Of a stretch of DNA of 26,352 nt, positions 14,226 to 22,541 are shown piece by piece. Numbering within the stretch: position 1 is the first letter of the stretch; each line of letters begins with the position of its first letter. Position numbers and translations under genes: made by a program. Below the pieces are notes generated by a model, which worked only from the letters and a program-made list of their open reading frames with translations, was not told where the DNA came from and ran no database searches. Source of the stretch: Spirochaetota bacterium (lineage in GTDB: Bacteria > Spirochaetota > UBA4802 > UBA5368); NCBI GenBank assembly GCA_017998475.1, contig JAGODA010000004.1:1-26352 (forward strand). Reading direction: 5' to 3'.

Positions 14226-16961
14226 TCAGCCCCTGCGGCTCCTCCGGGTCTTCTTGCGCTTTACCCCCCCCGTGACTGGAGCGGCCTCCGATTCCTGCCC
14301 GTGCTTAACCTGGACTGGTTGTGGCGAGTGGGGAATTCCGCCCTCACCGAATTGGCCGACCTCGGGCCGCAATTCCTCTCCAAGCTTTTTGAACGCGACT
14401 TCTTCTTCCACTCTTTCCCGTATCTGGACCTTCATGAGGAATTCCACGATATCCTGCCTCATCCGCTCCAGCATCATATTGAAAGCGTCGAAGGCGCGGA
14501 GTTTGTATTCGACTAGGGGATTCCTCTCGCTGTACCCAACCGCCCAGATTCCGTCCCGGAGCTCGTCCATCGCGAGAAGATGCTCGCGCCATTTTGTGTC
14601 TATAACCTGCAGGGATATCATCCGTTCGACGGCCCTCATCGGCTCCGAACCGACTTCATCTTCCTTCTTCTTATATTCGTCCAGCATTCTGTTCTGGATC
14701 GCCTCGACAAAATCCCGATACGAGAGCCTGTGAGGATCGATCTCGTTATAGTCTATGTCCACCAGGAAAGTACTGCGCATCCATGACTTCAGGGCGTCAA
14801 GGTCCCAGTCTTCCGGATGCTTCTTACCCTCGGAATATATTTCCACACCGATCTCACAGGTGCTCCGGATATAATTTCGTATATTTTCGGAAATGTCCTC
14901 CCCTTCGAGAAGATCGGCGCGCTCCCGGTAAATGAACTCGCGCTGGGAATTCATCACGTCGTCGTATTCAAGAAGGTGCTTGCGTATCTCGAAGTTGCGC
15001 CCTTCGACGCGCTTCTGCGCGTTCGCTATCGCCTTGGAGACCATGGTGCTCTCGATCTCCTGGCCCTCCTCCATGCCGAGCCTCTGCATGACGGAGGAGA
15101 TGCGCTCCGAGCCGAAAATACGCATGAGGTCGTCCTCGAGCGACAGGTAAAACCGCGAAGACCCCGGATCGCCCTGCCTTCCCGATCGACCGCGCAGCTG
15201 GTTGTCGATCCGCCTGGACTCGTGCCGTTCGGTTCCGAGGATGTGCAGACCGCCGGCGGCAACGACTTTGTTGTGGTTTTCAGTCCATTCGCTCGCCGAG
15301 CGAAGTACATGCTCGGCCCTGTTTTTATCCTGTCCCAGCATGCCGGCGGCATAAGCCCGTGCGTCGTCTATCCGACCGGCAAGAATCGCGAGCTTGAAAT
15401 CGTTCCAGGCAGTAGCGTCGTGTACGGGTACATGCCCCTCCATCTCATCGATATACCCGCGCCTCCCGCCAAGAACGATATCCGTACCGCGTCCCGCCAT
15501 GTTCGTGGCTATGGTGACCGCCGCGGGACGTCCCGCCTCGGCCACTATCTGGGCCTCCCTCTCGTGATACTTCGCGTTGAGAACATTGTGAGGAATGCCC
15601 CTCTGTCTGAGCATATTGGAGAGCTTTTCCGATTTCTCGATGGAGATGGTGCCCACCAGGACGGGCTGTGAGCGGGACCGCAGATCCTCGATTTCGGCCA
15701 CTATGGCGTTGAACTTCTCCCGCTCGGTGCGGTACACCCGGTCAGGATAGTCCCTGCGTATCATCGGTTCGTTCGTCGGTACGACCACCACATCCAGCCC
15801 GTATATCTTCTTGAACTCGACCGCTTCGGTATCGGCGGTTCCGGTCATACCCGCCAGCTTGTTGTACATCCTGAAAAAGTTCTGGAACGTAACCGTCGCC
15901 AGGGTCTGACTCTCACGCGCGATCGTGACGTTCTCCTTGGCCTCCAGGGCCTGGTGCAGGCCGTCGGAATAGCGCCTGCCGGGCATGAGGCGACCGGTAA
16001 ACTCGTCCACTATAACGACCTGGCCGTCTTTTACGATATAATCGACATCGCGCTGGAAGAGCGTGTGCGCCTTCAGCGCCTGGTTGACATGGTGGACAAG
16101 CTCGATGTTCTGGTTATCGTACAGGTTATCGAGTTTGAGCAGGCGCTCCACGTGTTTCACGCCCTGCTCGGTCAGAAGGGCATTACGGTCCTTCTCGTTC
16201 ACCTCGTAGTCTTCACCCTCGATTAGGCTGGGTATGATCCTGTTGACCAGATAATACTTCTTGGTCGATTCGTCCGTGGAGCCCGAGATGATGAGCGGCG
16301 TCCTCGCCTCGTCGATAAGGATTGAGTCGACCTCGTCCACGATGCAGTAATTGAGCACACGCTGGACTTTGAGACTCCTGTGTTCGACCATGTTGTCGCG
16401 TAGATAGTCGAAGCCGAATTCGTTGTTCGTTCCATAGGTGATGTCGCAGCCGTACGCCCTCTGGCGTTCGCCGTGGTCCATGTCGTGCTGGATCACACCG
16501 ACCGTAAGCCCCAGGAAACGATAGATCGGCCCCATCCATTCGGCGTCGCGCCGGGCCAGGTAGTCGTTTACGGTCACCACGTGCGAACCGCGCCCGCCGA
16601 GCGCGTTCAGGTATACAGGGAGCGTCGCAACGAGCGTTTTCCCCTCGCCGGTCTTCATCTCCGATATCTTGCCCTGGTGCAGTACGACACCGCCCATCAT
16701 CTGGACATCGAAGTGACGCATTCCCAGCGTACGAACGGACGCCTCTCGAACAAGCGCGAACGCCTCGGGAAGGAGGTCGTCGAGGGATTCGCCTTTTTCC
16801 AACCTTTCCCTGAACTCGGTGGTTTTTGCCCTCATCTGATCGTCGGAGAGGGCTTTTATGGTCGGCTCCAGGTCGTTAATCCGGGATACCAGCGGCCGGA
16901 GCTTTTTTATGTCCCGCTCGTGCTTGGTCCCGAAAAATACGCTGAGAATTTTATCAACCAT
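14226..16961 (-). CDS. secA: Preprotein translocase ATPase SecA
   Basis: The 911-residue motor drives preproteins through SecYEG. Motifs include Walker A TGEGKT (104-109), the DEAD-type Walker B IVDEVDSILIDEARTPLIISG starting near 208, the TNMAGRGTDI block of the second motor domain, and the preprotein crosslinking and helical scaffold regions in order. The C-terminus ends in a basic tail (VKRKKTRRSRRG) and lacks the cysteine-rich zinc motif that binds SecB in many proteobacteria. ATG 16961 is chosen because CCAGGAG lies just upstream and MVDKILSVFFGTKHERD is the usual SecA opening; the frame extends 38 further codons upstream without likeness. It is cotranscribed with glmM. Confidence 0.96.
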   Translation of the reverse strand: MVDKILSVFFGTKHERDIKKLRPLVSRINDLEPTIKALSDDQMRAKTTEFRERLEKGESLDDLLPEAFALVREASVRTLGMRHFDVQMMGGVVLHQGKISEMKTGEGKTLVATLPVYLNALGGRGSHVVTVNDYLARRDAEWMGPIYRFLGLTVGVIQHDMDHGERQRAYGCDITYGTNNEFGFDYLRDNMVEHRSLKVQRVLNYCIVDEVDSILIDEARTPLIISGSTDESTKKYYLVNRIIPSLIEGEDYEVNEKDRNALLTEQGVKHVERLLKLDNLYDNQNIELVHHVNQALKAHTLFQRDVDYIVKDGQVVIVDEFTGRLMPGRRYSDGLHQALEAKENVTIARESQTLATVTFQNFFRMYNKLAGMTGTADTEAVEFKKIYGLDVVVVPTNEPMIRRDYPDRVYRTEREKFNAIVAEIEDLRSRSQPVLVGTISIEKSEKLSNMLRQRGIPHNVLNAKYHEREAQIVAEAGRPAAVTIATNMAGRGTDIVLGGRRGYIDEMEGHVPVHDATAWNDFKLAILAGRIDDARAYAAGMLGQDKNRAEHVLRSASEWTENHNKVVAAGGLHILGTERHESRRIDNQLRGRSGRQGDPGSSRFYLSLEDDLMRIFGSERISSVMQRLGMEEGQEIESTMVSKAIANAQKRVEGRNFEIRKHLLEYDDVMNSQREFIYRERADLLEGEDISENIRNYIRSTCEIGVEIYSEGKKHPEDWDLDALKSWMRSTFLVDIDYNEIDPHRLSYRDFVEAIQNRMLDEYKKKEDEVGSEPMRAVERMISLQVIDTKWREHLLAMDELRDGIWAVGYSERNPLVEYKLRAFDAFNMMLERMRQDIVEFLMKVQIRERVEEEVAFKKLGEELRPEVGQFGEGGIPHSPQPVQVKHGQESEAAPVTGGVKRKKTRRSRRG

Positions 16962-17188
16962 TGGTAACTCCTGGAATATTTCTGGTGTTCGGCGTACCGG
17001 TATGACGTCGCCCGGCCCCGCCACCTGCCGATTTTCCGCCGTTGAAACCCGACCTGTGGAATACGGGAGAGACACCGTCGAACATATCGAGCACGACCGG
17101 TATTTGTTGTACAGCCGATTTGAACGCCGTCTTTCCCGATTGTTACAGGGCGAATATCAGCTCAGCACTATAATTTCAACCACAATCC

Positions 17189-18307
17189 CTACGCTTGATC
17201 GTAGATTATCATATCGTCACGGTTGATGACTTCCTCGTAATAGGTCCCTCCGAGGATTTCGCGGATCTCGCGGGTCTTTTTCCCGCGTATCTTTTCGAGC
17301 TCCGCCGCGCTGTAATTGCTGATACCCTTTGCGATCTGGGCTCCCCCCGGATCGAGAACATCAACCGCGTCTCCCGGGTTGAACTTACCGCTCACATCCA
17401 CCACTCCCGTGGCCAGCAGCGATTTCTTGCTGTCGACCAGGGCCCGGACGGCCCCGGGATCTATCGAGATAGAGCCCATGGATTTTACGTTGAAAGCTAT
17501 CCAGCGCTTGCGGCTCCGCAAGTGGTTTTTTCCGCCGAGGAAGAGCGTTCCTACCATCTCTCCGCGCATGAGTGCCTGCAGCACTCCGGTTTTCCGCCCG
17601 TTCGCGATGAGCATCAACTCGCCGGATTTCATGATGATCTCCGCGGCCCGGAGTTTCGTCGTCATACCGCCCGTACCGTGCGAGCTTCCCGCGCCGCCGG
17701 CCCGCCTGCGGACGTCTTCGTCTATCAGGCGAATCTCCTCGAGCGGTTTATCGTCGGAAAGCTCCCGGTAAAACCCGTCCACGTCGGAGAGGATTACGAG
17801 AAGGCCGGCTTCCACGATATTCGCGACATGAGCGGAAAGGGTATCGTTATCCCCGAAGCGTATCTCCTTAACGGCGACCGAATCGTTCTCGTTTACGACG
17901 GGTACCACTCCCAACTCGATCAACGCGTTGAAGGTATGTCTGGCGTTCAGAAATCGCCTGCGGTGCTTAACGTCATCCTCTGTCAGAAGTATCTGGCCGA
18001 CCTCCCTGCCGTACTTTCGAAAGCACTTGCGGTATTCATCCATTAGGATGCTCTGGCCCACGGCGGCCATCGCCTGTTTCTCCGGAATGCTCAGGTTCTC
18101 CCGTTTCTTTCCAAGCGCTCCCGCTCCGGCGCTAATCGCACCCGAGGTCACCACCACGACCTGATATTTCTGATCCATCAACATCGCCAGGTCCCCAACG
18201 AGGCGCTCGATGCAACGGCGTGAGATCTTTCCATCCTCGGTGATGAGGGAGGTGCCTATCTTTACGACGATCCTTTTGACTCCCTTAAGAAGACCCTTTC
18301 GCGGCAT
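17189..18307 (-). CDS. proB: Glutamate 5-kinase
   Basis: The 372-residue protein phosphorylates glutamate to gamma-glutamyl phosphate, the first step of proline synthesis. The amino-acid kinase domain (about 8-260) shows KIGTSL for ATP phosphate binding, VTSGAISAG, and the glutamate-binding NENDSVAV and FGDNDTLSA blocks. A C-terminal PUA domain (from about 280, SISIDPGAVRAL onward) is present, as in the long ProB type. It starts 3 bp after the obg stop with GGAG 8 bases upstream, so it is coupled to obg. proA, the usual next gene in obg-proB-proA clusters, is absent; secA follows after about 230 bp. Confidence 0.95.
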   Translation of the reverse strand: MPRKGLLKGVKRIVVKIGTSLITEDGKISRRCIERLVGDLAMLMDQKYQVVVVTSGAISAGAGALGKKRENLSIPEKQAMAAVGQSILMDEYRKCFRKYGREVGQILLTEDDVKHRRRFLNARHTFNALIELGVVPVVNENDSVAVKEIRFGDNDTLSAHVANIVEAGLLVILSDVDGFYRELSDDKPLEEIRLIDEDVRRRAGGAGSSHGTGGMTTKLRAAEIIMKSGELMLIANGRKTGVLQALMRGEMVGTLFLGGKNHLRSRKRWIAFNVKSMGSISIDPGAVRALVDSKKSLLATGVVDVSGKFNPGDAVDVLDPGGAQIAKGISNYSAAELEKIRGKKTREIREILGGTYYEEVINRDDMIIYDQA

Positions 18308-18310
18308 ACG

Positions 18311-19291
18311 CTACTCCATAAGCTCTTCAATCAGCCCAACGACCCTGTCAATATTCAACCCCGTAAGCGATGATATCGGAATCACTCTCTCTCCCGGAAG
18401 GAGCGATGCGGTCCTCGCCACCTCGTCATCCTCCGCCAGGTCCGCCTTGCTGAGCAGTACCGCCGACGGCTTTTTCGGCATTTCGGGATTGTAGGTCTCC
18501 AGCTCCGAGCGTAGCAATTGCACCGTATATGCGGGATCGTCAGCAGTAACATCAACGAGAAAGAGGATGACGCGTACCCTCTCGATATGGCGCAGAAACG
18601 AAAGCCCCAGGCCCAGACCCCTGTGCGCTCCCTCGATGATGCCCGGAATATCCGCTATCCGGATGCTGGTGCCGTCGTTTCGCTGAATTACGCCGAGATT
18701 CGGGATGAGGGTGGTAAACGGATAATCGGCTATCTTGGGTTTCGCGTTGGTCAGCCTGGAGAGCAGCGTCGACTTACCCGCGTTCGGAAGCCCTACCAGT
18801 CCCACGTCGGCAATGAGCTTCAGGTTGAGACGAAGCCGTTTCTCCTCTCCCGGCATGCCCGGTTGCGCGTATCTGGGTGTCTGGTTTGTGGGTGATTTGA
18901 AAAACGCGTTACCTTTTCCTCCGATTCCACCCGCGGCGACGAGTACGGGTTCGCCGTCTTCCGTCAGATCGAACAACACCTCGGACGTCTCCTCGTCGAT
19001 GACCTCGGTACCGGGAGGAACACGGAGAACAAGATCGCCGCCGTTTCTGCCGTTCCGGTTCCCGCCCATCCCCTGGTGGCCGTTCTCGGCTTTGTAGACC
19101 CTGTCCTTAAAAAAATGTGAGAGGTTATAGTAGGAGTTCCCGGCCTCTATATAAACATCGCCGCCCCTGCCGCCATCACCCCCGTCCGGACCGCCTTTGG
19201 GGATGTATTTTTCACGAAAAAACGACACGGCCCCGGCACCGCCTTTGCCGGCCCGCACACTTATGCATATAGAATCCGTGAATCTCGCCAC
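18311..19291 (-). CDS. obg: Obg/CgtA GTPase
   Basis: The 326-residue GTPase consists of a glycine-rich Obg fold (about 1-158) and a G domain. G1 is GLPNAGKS (167-174), G2 YPFTT, G3 DIPG (214-217) and G4 SKAD (281-284), where serine replaces the usual Asn of NKxD. No C-terminal OCT domain is present. Obg binds the 50S subunit late in assembly and links ribosome biogenesis to ppGpp and growth control. It lies downstream of rplU-prp-rpmA, a classic arrangement, with a 136-bp gap from rpmA that contains two hairpins. The start MARFTDSICISVRAGKGG is typical. Confidence 0.96.
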   Translation of the reverse strand: MARFTDSICISVRAGKGGAGAVSFFREKYIPKGGPDGGDGGRGGDVYIEAGNSYYNLSHFFKDRVYKAENGHQGMGGNRNGRNGGDLVLRVPPGTEVIDEETSEVLFDLTEDGEPVLVAAGGIGGKGNAFFKSPTNQTPRYAQPGMPGEEKRLRLNLKLIADVGLVGLPNAGKSTLLSRLTNAKPKIADYPFTTLIPNLGVIQRNDGTSIRIADIPGIIEGAHRGLGLGLSFLRHIERVRVILFLVDVTADDPAYTVQLLRSELETYNPEMPKKPSAVLLSKADLAEDDEVARTASLLPGERVIPISSLTGLNIDRVVGLIEELME

Positions 19292-19315
19292 GCTTTTCCA
19301 CTGTCAATAAATGAT

Positions 19316-19402
19316 AAATCGCGTGTCATCGGGACGCCTGTTCGTGCGCCTCCACGACACGCGATTTCACGCTGTGGTAAACCCGGACAGTCTGGCGTCC
19401 GG
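19316..19402 (-). promoter_or_regulatory. Two hairpins between rpmA and obg
   Basis: In transcription order, CCGGAC (19402-19397) pairs with GTCCGG (19388-19383) over 8 bases. Then AAATCGCGTGTC (19367-19356) pairs perfectly with GACACGCGATTT (19327-19316), a 12-bp stem around 28 bases, running into a TTTATCATTTATT stretch. They could end most rpmA transcripts, leaving obg-proB to partial read-through, or act as mRNA processing sites. The pairing is visible; the role is inferred. Confidence 0.55.
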
Positions 19403-19427
19403 TGCTGCATCGGTGCCCGCCGGTTTA

Positions 19428-19685
19428 TCAGGACGCGGGATAAACTGAAACCTTCTTCCTGGTCTTGTTGATGAACTCGAACTTTATCACCCCGTCGACT
19501 GTCGCGAAAAGTGTATCGTCTCCGCCCTTACCGACATTGAGACCCGGATGTATCCTGGTACCGCGCTGACGCACGATTATAGTCCCGCTTTTCACCAACT
19601 GGCCGCCGAACCTCTTGACTCCCAGACGTTTCGCTTTGGAATCACGTCCGTTACGGGTTGAACCGCCGCCTTTCTTATGAGCCAT
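19428..19685 (-). CDS. rpmA: Large-subunit ribosomal protein L27
   Basis: The 85-residue protein has the standard L27 sequence: MAHKKGGGSTRNGRDS, then RLGVKRFGGQLVKSGTIIVRQRG. The flexible N-terminal tail reaches the peptidyl-transferase centre of the 50S subunit. The protein begins directly with MAHKKGG and has no Firmicutes-type cleavable extension. An in-frame TGA lies five codons before ATG 19685, with no start codon between, so a longer form is not encoded. A GAGG site precedes the start. It is third in rplU-prp-rpmA. Confidence 0.97.
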   Translation of the reverse strand: MAHKKGGGSTRNGRDSKAKRLGVKRFGGQLVKSGTIIVRQRGTRIHPGLNVGKGGDDTLFATVDGVIKFEFINKTRKKVSVYPAS

Positions 19686-19732
19686 ACCGTACCTCTTTCA
19701 CTGTTGTATCGATTCACCGCCCCGTGGCGGCT

Positions 19733-20083
19733 TCATTTCTTACTGATACTGATCGAGAGACTTCCCGGATGCTCTTTTTCGATCTCCTCGAGACCAGCGA
19801 GCATCGTATCCACAATCACATCAAGGGACATCCTCTGGGTATCGTCGAGCCCCGCAAGTTCGATTTTCGATTCCAGAAAACCCTCTCCGTGGCTGAGGTC
19901 CTGCCTGATTCCGGCAACCTTCGTTATACCCACAAGCGCGGTCTGCGTAACCGCCGAAATCCCCGCGCATACGACATCATTTCCTCTCACCCCGGCGCCC
20001 GAGTGCCCTTCGACCCGGAGCAGCAACCCTTTTTTAACACCCGCCGAATCTCCGGCGACGCGTTGTAGAGTTACGCGGACCAC
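19733..20083 (-). CDS. prp: Ribosomal-processing cysteine protease Prp family
   Basis: The 116-residue protein belongs to the Prp (YsxB) family. The catalytic pair is visible as His27 in GHSGAG and Cys39 in DVVCAGISAVTQTAL, with the same 12-residue spacing as in the characterised staphylococcal enzyme. In Firmicutes Prp trims the N-terminal extension of L27 before ribosome assembly. Here it sits, as usual, between rplU (4 bp upstream) and rpmA (47 bp downstream), but L27 has no extension to cut. The protease may therefore have another target, or a chaperone-like or assembly role. Family assignment is firm; substrate is open. Confidence 0.9.
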   Translation of the reverse strand: MVRVTLQRVAGDSAGVKKGLLLRVEGHSGAGVRGNDVVCAGISAVTQTALVGITKVAGIRQDLSHGEGFLESKIELAGLDDTQRMSLDVIVDTMLAGLEEIEKEHPGSLSISISKK

Positions 20084-20087
20084 CGTA

Positions 20088-20402
20088 TCACTGCAGCGCG
20101 AGGTCCTGGATCTTCACCTGGAGATATCGCGGCCGGAAACCTATGGTGCGGGTATAGTTCTTTCTCCTCTTGAACTTTATTCCGCGGACCTTCTTGCCAT
20201 TTACTTCCTTGAGTATCGATGCCGAGACCTTCACGTTGTTAAGATACGGCTTGCCGACCATCACATTATCACCGTCGACCAGCATGAGCACTTTCTCTAT
20301 CGCCAGCTTATCGGTTTTCCCCTGAAGTGTCCTGTCGACGTTGAGCACCATGTCCTTTTCGACCTTGTACTGCTTGCCGCCTATTTCAACGATCGCATAC
20401 AT
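20088..20402 (-). CDS. rplU: Large-subunit ribosomal protein L21
   Basis: The 104-residue protein shows the full L21 pattern: MYAIVEIGGKQYKVE at the start, FKRRKNYTRTIGFRPRYLQVKI near the end. L21 binds 23S rRNA in the 50S subunit and interacts with L20. It is first in the rplU-prp-rpmA(-obg-proB) cluster. An AGGGTAAG site precedes ATG 20402. The gene starts just after the tRNA terminator, so its promoter should lie in the 40 bp between (20403-20445); no clear one was seen. Confidence 0.97.
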   Translation of the reverse strand: MYAIVEIGGKQYKVEKDMVLNVDRTLQGKTDKLAIEKVLMLVDGDNVMVGKPYLNNVKVSASILKEVNGKKVRGIKFKRRKNYTRTIGFRPRYLQVKIQDLALQ

Positions 20403-20444
20403 TGTTTTCTTACCCTGTTATCCTGTAATGTCCGTAACTCGAAT

Positions 20445-20471
20445 AAAAACAAGGGGAGCGAGGCTCCCCTT
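20445..20471 (-). terminator. Intrinsic terminator after the tRNA gene
   Basis: On the minus strand AAGGGGAGC (20471-20463) pairs perfectly with GCTCCCCTT (20459-20451) over the 3-base loop CTC, followed by G and five T (20449-20445). It starts 5 bases after the tRNA and separates it from rplU. Confidence 0.9.
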
Positions 20472-20475
20472 CACG

Positions 20476-20549
20476 TGGGCCCACAAGGATTCGAACCTTG
20501 GACCCTCTGATTATGAGTCAGATGCTCTAACCGACTGAGCTATGGGCCC
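20476..20549 (-). tRNA. tRNA with CAT anticodon (elongator Met or Ile2)
   Basis: The minus strand folds into a complete 74-base cloverleaf. The acceptor stem is GGGCCCA/TGGGCCC (7 bp), the D stem GCTC/GAGC, the anticodon stem TCTGA/TCAGA with loop CTCATAA (anticodon CAT), a 5-base variable loop, the T stem CAAGG/CCTTG with loop TTCGAAT, and discriminator A. CCA is not encoded. It is not an initiator type, since position 1 pairs with 72. C4-G69 and C5-G68 in the acceptor stem match features used by TilS to recognise tRNA-Ile2, so lysidine-modified Ile2 reading ATA is a real alternative to Met. Confidence 0.95.
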
Positions 20550-20561
20550 CGAAGCGGGGAC

Positions 20562-20591
20562 ACAGTACAACAATACGCCATTTTACGTCAA
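20562..20591 (-). promoter_or_regulatory. Putative tRNA promoter
   Basis: On the minus strand TTGACG (20591-20586) and TACTGT (20567-20562) are 18 bp apart, placing a start a few bases before the tRNA. The short leader also pairs with itself (CCCCG-CTT-CGGGG, 20559-20547), overlapping the tRNA 5' end and possibly guiding RNase P processing. Confidence 0.4.
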
Positions 20592-20722
20592 CCAAATAAT
20601 TATGTCCTTTCACTCACTTTTAGATGCCCGGGTCGCTTTAACCGTGCAGAGGAGATACCATGTGCCCGAAACCACGGCCGGAGGACGCCAGGTTTATATT
20701 CGGTCGAATAACAGCGGGATTG

Positions 20723-21310
20723 TCAGTCACCCCTGCGGCTTTCCACAACGGCAACATAGGGCGAAAGCGAACGGCCCGAGCCGTAGTAAAAGCGTTTCTC
20801 GTTGATTTCGATCGCGTCGTTGTATGCCTCGACCATCCCCACGACATGAACAATCGCGGCTATCACGAACAGCAGACCGGAAACAATAAGCATCGATTTT
20901 TTCTCGGTATCGGAGGAATCCCCGAACAAGCCGGCATACAGGTAATATCCCGATGCGGAGTATCCCACCACCGACAGCAGGCAGAATGAAATGCCTTTAA
21001 GATCCTCTTTCAGATAGATATGCCCGCCTCCCGGCACTATGAGCGAGAGCATGCAGGCCAGCCGTGGATCCTTCTCCTGCGGAACCGCCTTCGAGTCCCT
21101 GCGCTCCTGGGCCTTGGTTCCAAGCTCATCGTAGTACTGGGGCGAAGTCCGCTCCCTTTTTCCGGCGGCCTCTTCCACCGTCACCGCGTACAGCGACGGA
21201 ATCAGGTAGAAATGAGCCGTAAAGAATCCAAGCAGAACGAGCGCCATCGGGCGCTTCCATCCTCTCCGAATGCGGCCGGAGCAAAGGGTAGTTCGAAGTT
21301 CTGACTTCAT
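20723..21310 (-). CDS. Small multi-pass membrane protein of unknown function
   Basis: With ATG 21310 the protein has 195 residues; this start is chosen for the TGGAG site 6-7 bases upstream. A basic N-terminus and hydrophobic stretch (22-42) look like a signal sequence or first membrane segment. A charged linker follows, then a hydrophobic block with LSLIVPGGGHIYL (89-100), a loop KEDLKG, and two further membrane segments (about 105-128 and 140-162). The PGxGxxY-loop-KG pattern is like that of TM2- and DUF5683-type small membrane proteins, but I cannot name a function. It lies downstream of the diguanylate cyclase gene on the same strand, about 110 bp apart. The frame could start up to 36 codons earlier. 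Confidence 0.72.
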   Translation of the reverse strand: MKSELRTTLCSGRIRRGWKRPMALVLLGFFTAHFYLIPSLYAVTVEEAAGKRERTSPQYYDELGTKAQERRDSKAVPQEKDPRLACMLSLIVPGGGHIYLKEDLKGISFCLLSVVGYSASGYYLYAGLFGDSSDTEKKSMLIVSGLLFVIAAIVHVVGMVEAYNDAIEINEKRFYYGSGRSLSPYVAVVESRRGD

Positions 21311-21418
21311 TGTCCGCTCCAGTATTCCGTATAAACCGCCACGCCGTGAGACCCGATACGGCATATCGCGAATACTATCGGCCGATCGGAGGGAATTGCA
21401 AGTATTTTTCCCTGTCAT

Positions 21419-22495
21419 CTACAAAAACGAGACCCTGTTCCTTCCGGTGGCCTTGGAAAGATAGAGCGCCTTGTCGGCCCTCTCGATAAGGCTCTTATTG
21501 TCCCGGTCCTGACCCGGCTTGAATTCCGCGACCCCCAGCGAAATGGTAACCCCGAGATTTTCGCCGTCGCACGGTACCGCGGCCTTCTCGACATGCACGC
21601 GTATGCGTTCGGCTACTATGATCGCGTCGTCGCGCGTCGTACCGGGAAGCACGATCGAGAACTCCTCTCCGCCGTACCGCGCGGCAAGGTCTATCTGCCG
21701 GACGTTCTGAATAACGATGTTTGCCACGTTTTTCAGAACCTCATCGCCGCAGGTGTGCCCGTGCTCGTCGTTGAACTTTTTAAAATGGTCGATATCCAGC
21801 ATTATAAGCGAAAGAGGCGTCTTCTGTCGGACCGAGCGCTCCCTCTCCTCAACAAGGGCGGCCTGAAAATAATGATGTATTTTCAGCCGCGTCATCATGT
21901 CCGTCGTCGCCATCTCATAAAGGTACGAGTTCTGGATCGCTATTCCGGCCAGCGAGGATATGTTCAGCATGTACTCTTTTTCGGATTCGGTGAAAGGAAG
22001 TCCGTTGATTCTCTCTCCCAGAACGATGATCCCGTTCAGTTTTCCTTTGCCCTGAAGCGGCACGACGAGCATCGGCATAATGGTGTAGAGCGTGTTCATC
22101 GACGGATCATCACCGAAAATCGCGGCGAGGTCTTCCATGGTATAACATCGGAATTTCTGTTCGAGAAATGCGATCAATCGGGAATCAACGGAAATCCCAT
22201 ATTCTACAGTGTGATCGAGCTCGAATCCCTTGTAGTTCCTGTGCAGGGTATATGCTTCGGATCCGATTGTCTTCTTTAAGAATATGCCCGCTTTGAACAG
22301 CTGCATCTGGCCCATGCAGGTGAGGAGTATCGATTCGATGAGCGTATTATAGTCGAGTGTGGAATTCAGCCCCTTGCCGATCTCGATGAGCTGCTTAAGA
22401 TCGTATATCTTACGCTCGTATTGCTCAATTTCGATCGGCAGTTTTATCTGAACATCGTACTCTTTATCGTCTTTCATCCGGTCGGTACCAGACAC
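21419..22495 (-). CDS. GAF-GGDEF diguanylate cyclase
   Basis: The 358-residue cytoplasmic protein combines a short helical N-terminus, a GAF domain (about 35-195, with SLAGIAIQNSYLYEMATTD as the joining helix) and a GGDEF domain (about 195-358). The active-site motif is intact, GGEEF at 275-279, as is the Mg-binding segment LDIDHFKKFND. An inhibitory I-site RQID (266-269) lies exactly five residues before GGEEF, so product feedback is expected. It should make c-di-GMP from GTP in response to a ligand or redox signal on GAF. It begins with GTG 22495, 46 bp after hisA, or ATG 22477; neither has a good ribosome site. Confidence 0.92.
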   Translation of the reverse strand: MSGTDRMKDDKEYDVQIKLPIEIEQYERKIYDLKQLIEIGKGLNSTLDYNTLIESILLTCMGQMQLFKAGIFLKKTIGSEAYTLHRNYKGFELDHTVEYGISVDSRLIAFLEQKFRCYTMEDLAAIFGDDPSMNTLYTIMPMLVVPLQGKGKLNGIIVLGERINGLPFTESEKEYMLNISSLAGIAIQNSYLYEMATTDMMTRLKIHHYFQAALVEERERSVRQKTPLSLIMLDIDHFKKFNDEHGHTCGDEVLKNVANIVIQNVRQIDLAARYGGEEFSIVLPGTTRDDAIIVAERIRVHVEKAAVPCDGENLGVTISLGVAEFKPGQDRDNKSLIERADKALYLSKATGRNRVSFL

Positions 22496-22541
22496 ATCTT
22501 GATCGGTCCGGACGACGCCGGTCCCGTTGCTCCGGGCGCGT

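Noticed and set aside
13423..14733. Plus-strand 436-residue open frame across glmM and the end of secA
   Set aside because: It is antisense to two genes with clear catalytic motifs and shows no domain of its own.
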